From NCBI GenBank assembly GCA_012965445.1, contig DTSJ01000456.1, forward strand, positions 1 through 6,732: 6,732 bases of DNA, written 5' to 3'. This document shows, piece after piece, positions 5,401 through 6,732 of the stretch (its first letter is position 1; each line of letters begins with the position of its first letter). The notes beneath the pieces are model-generated. The model saw only the letters and a program-made list of their open reading frames with translations. It did no database searches and had not been told where the DNA came from. Both the position numbers and the translations under genes were made by a program. This stretch comes from Candidatus Hydrogenedentota bacterium. Its GTDB lineage: Bacteria > Hydrogenedentota > Hydrogenedentia > Hydrogenedentiales > GCA-2746185.

Positions 5401-6732
5401 ATGAACCCCTTTTTAGTTCTGATAACACGTATTTTGCATCAATTTTCGGACCTCGCTGAGGCGGATCTTGAGTTTGGCTCCTCTCCAAATCTGGATCTGG
5501 GCGATGTTGCACTGCGCACATTTGTAGCTGCAAAAAAATTGGCGGTGGCACCTCCGCAGTTCGCGCAAGCCGTTGTGGATACAGTCGAGTTTGGGCCGGA
5601 AGTGATCAGCGTTTCCGCTGCGGGTCCGTACGTGAATTTCAAACTCGATCGGGGAAGTTTTGCAAGATTGATCGTCGACTCGGTATTGAGCGAATCAGAT
5701 CACTTCGGATCATCGGACTCCGGATCGGAGAAGACTATGCTTATCGAGCACACCAGCATCAACCCCAATGCGAGTCCGCATGTCGGACGTGCGCGCAACG
5801 CTATGTACGGAGACAGTTTAGTGCGCCTGTTTCGCTTCGAAGGCTACGACATCGACGTTCATTATTACGTGAACGATATTGGAAAACAGATTGGGCTGCT
5901 GGTTTTGCACACGGATGATTCGCTTGATACGATGTCTTTCGACAACGTCCTCCAAGCCTATGTTGACGCGAACAATCGGGCTAAAGAAGATGAGACGTTC
6001 TCCGAGCAGGGCTATGCGATGCTTGCGAAAATGGAGGAGGGCGACCCTGATGTGGCGGCGAAATTCAATCAGGTGACAACCCTGTGTCTCGACGGGCAGG
6101 TCGCGGTCCTGAGTCGTCTGGGAATCGAGTACGATCACTTCGACAGGGAGTCCAAGTATCTGAATGATCCGCGACTCGATGAAGTCGTTGCTGCGCTTGA
6201 GAAACGCGATGCCGTGTTTACTGACGAAGATGACCGGCTGGTTGTGGATCTGTCGAAAATCGGACATGACCGGGACGAAGGACGCTATTTCGTCCTACGG
6301 CGGGGCAATGGAAGTTCGATGTACGGTTTTCGTGATCTCGCCTATACGATCGACAAGATGGAGAAGGGGGCAGACGTAAACCTGCAGGTACTGGGTGAGG
6401 ATCATAAGCTCTACGCTGAACAGCTCGCGCTCATTCTCAAGGCTGCCGGCAAGGAGGTTCCTGAGGCGATTTACTATGCCTATATATTGCTAAAGGACGG
6501 CAAGATGTCGACGCGCCAGGGTCAAGTCGTGTTGCTTGAGGATTTCCTGGATGAAGCTGCACGCCTTGCCCGCGAAAAAGTGGATGAGCAGTGCGTGGAT
6601 CTATCGGATGGTGAACGCGAAGAGATCGCGAACAAGGTGGGTATTGCTGCGGTTCGATTTGCCATTCTGCGCGTCAATCCAAACAAAAATGTTATTTTTG
6701 AATGGGAAACAGCATTGTCATTTTCCGGCGAC
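5401..6732 (+). CDS. argS: Arginyl-tRNA synthetase, lacking its C-terminal end (cut by window edge)
   Basis: This class I synthetase charges tRNA-Arg in the cytoplasm. The window holds 444 codons with no internal stop. The N-terminal additional domain (about 10-82) shows LDLGDVALRTFVAAKKL and AAGPYVNFKLD. The catalytic domain begins at about 113 with EHTSINPNASPHVGRARNA. Its HIGH box reads H127-V-G-R130, with Arg in place of the last His. YYVNDIGKQIG (155-165), RDLAYTIDK (311-319) and LGEDHKLYAEQL (331-342) follow. The KMSKS-type loop is KMSTRQG (368-374), where related enzymes often have KMSTRKG. The start of the DALR anticodon-binding domain may be visible at the end (FEWETALSFSGD), and most of it lies outside. 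The C-terminus is missing because of the window boundary, not a mutation. argS follows the parvulin gene by 44 nt with no clear promoter, so it is probably the third gene of the operon. Confidence 0.95.
   Translation, partial: MNPFLVLITRILHQFSDLAEADLEFGSSPNLDLGDVALRTFVAAKKLAVAPPQFAQAVVDTVEFGPEVISVSAAGPYVNFKLDRGSFARLIVDSVLSESDHFGSSDSGSEKTMLIEHTSINPNASPHVGRARNAMYGDSLVRLFRFEGYDIDVHYYVNDIGKQIGLLVLHTDDSLDTMSFDNVLQAYVDANNRAKEDETFSEQGYAMLAKMEEGDPDVAAKFNQVTTLCLDGQVAVLSRLGIEYDHFDRESKYLNDPRLDEVVAALEKRDAVFTDEDDRLVVDLSKIGHDRDEGRYFVLRRGNGSSMYGFRDLAYTIDKMEKGADVNLQVLGEDHKLYAEQLALILKAAGKEVPEAIYYAYILLKDGKMSTRQGQVVLLEDFLDEAARLAREKVDEQCVDLSDGEREEIANKVGIAAVRFAILRVNPNKNVIFEWETALSFSGD

Noticed and set aside
5818..6267. 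Minus-strand 149-codon open frame inside argS
   Set aside because: It is a shadow of the argS reading frame with no family signature; argS is continuous across it.

Overview
This window looks like chromosomal DNA of a Gram-negative-type bacterium outside the well-studied groups. GC content is moderate (estimated by eye at about 50%), there are no introns, and genes are preceded by clear GGAG or GGGGA ribosome binding sites. The mix of genes is an archaeal/eukaryote-type prolyl-tRNA synthetase, a short GspF-like membrane protein, a membrane-anchored parvulin and a CHASE hybrid histidine kinase. That would fit a lineage such as Hydrogenedentota or the Planctomycetes/Lentisphaerae group, but this placement is a guess from gene style, not a measured assignment.

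Layout. On the minus strand, reading right to left, are a SpoU/TrmH-family RNA 2'-O-methyltransferase (3726 to 3202), a CHASE-domain hybrid sensor histidine kinase (2943 to 577) and the N-terminal 159 codons of proS (477 to the window edge). On the plus strand, reading right from a divergent promoter region (3727-3813), are a short GspF/PilC-like inner-membrane protein (3814-4857), a single-pass parvulin-type peptidyl-prolyl isomerase (4841-5356, overlapping the previous gene by 17 nt) and argS (5401 to the window edge, 444 codons, C-terminus missing). The plus-strand trio is probably one operon. The minus-strand genes are more loosely spaced (258 nt and 99 nt gaps) and may be separate transcripts.

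Non-coding content. The 258-nt gap between the methyltransferase and the kinase contains the clearest non-gene structure in the window: a perfect 16-bp inverted repeat (3105-3120 with 3153-3168). Its 32-nt loop can fold again. It has no U-tract, so it does not look like an ordinary terminator. The divergent region carries candidate promoters on both strands and a 13-bp palindrome.

How the genes relate. Two aminoacyl-tRNA synthetases and an RNA methyltransferase give the neighbourhood a translation flavour. The GspF-like protein and the anchored parvulin suggest a small envelope or pseudopilus-related pair attached to argS. The kinase has every catalytic motif but no DNA-binding response regulator in view, so its output partner is elsewhere. 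No mobile element, CRISPR array, tRNA or rRNA was found. The window is mostly ordinary housekeeping and signalling genes; the hairpin element and the gspF-parvulin pairing are the parts most worth a second look.
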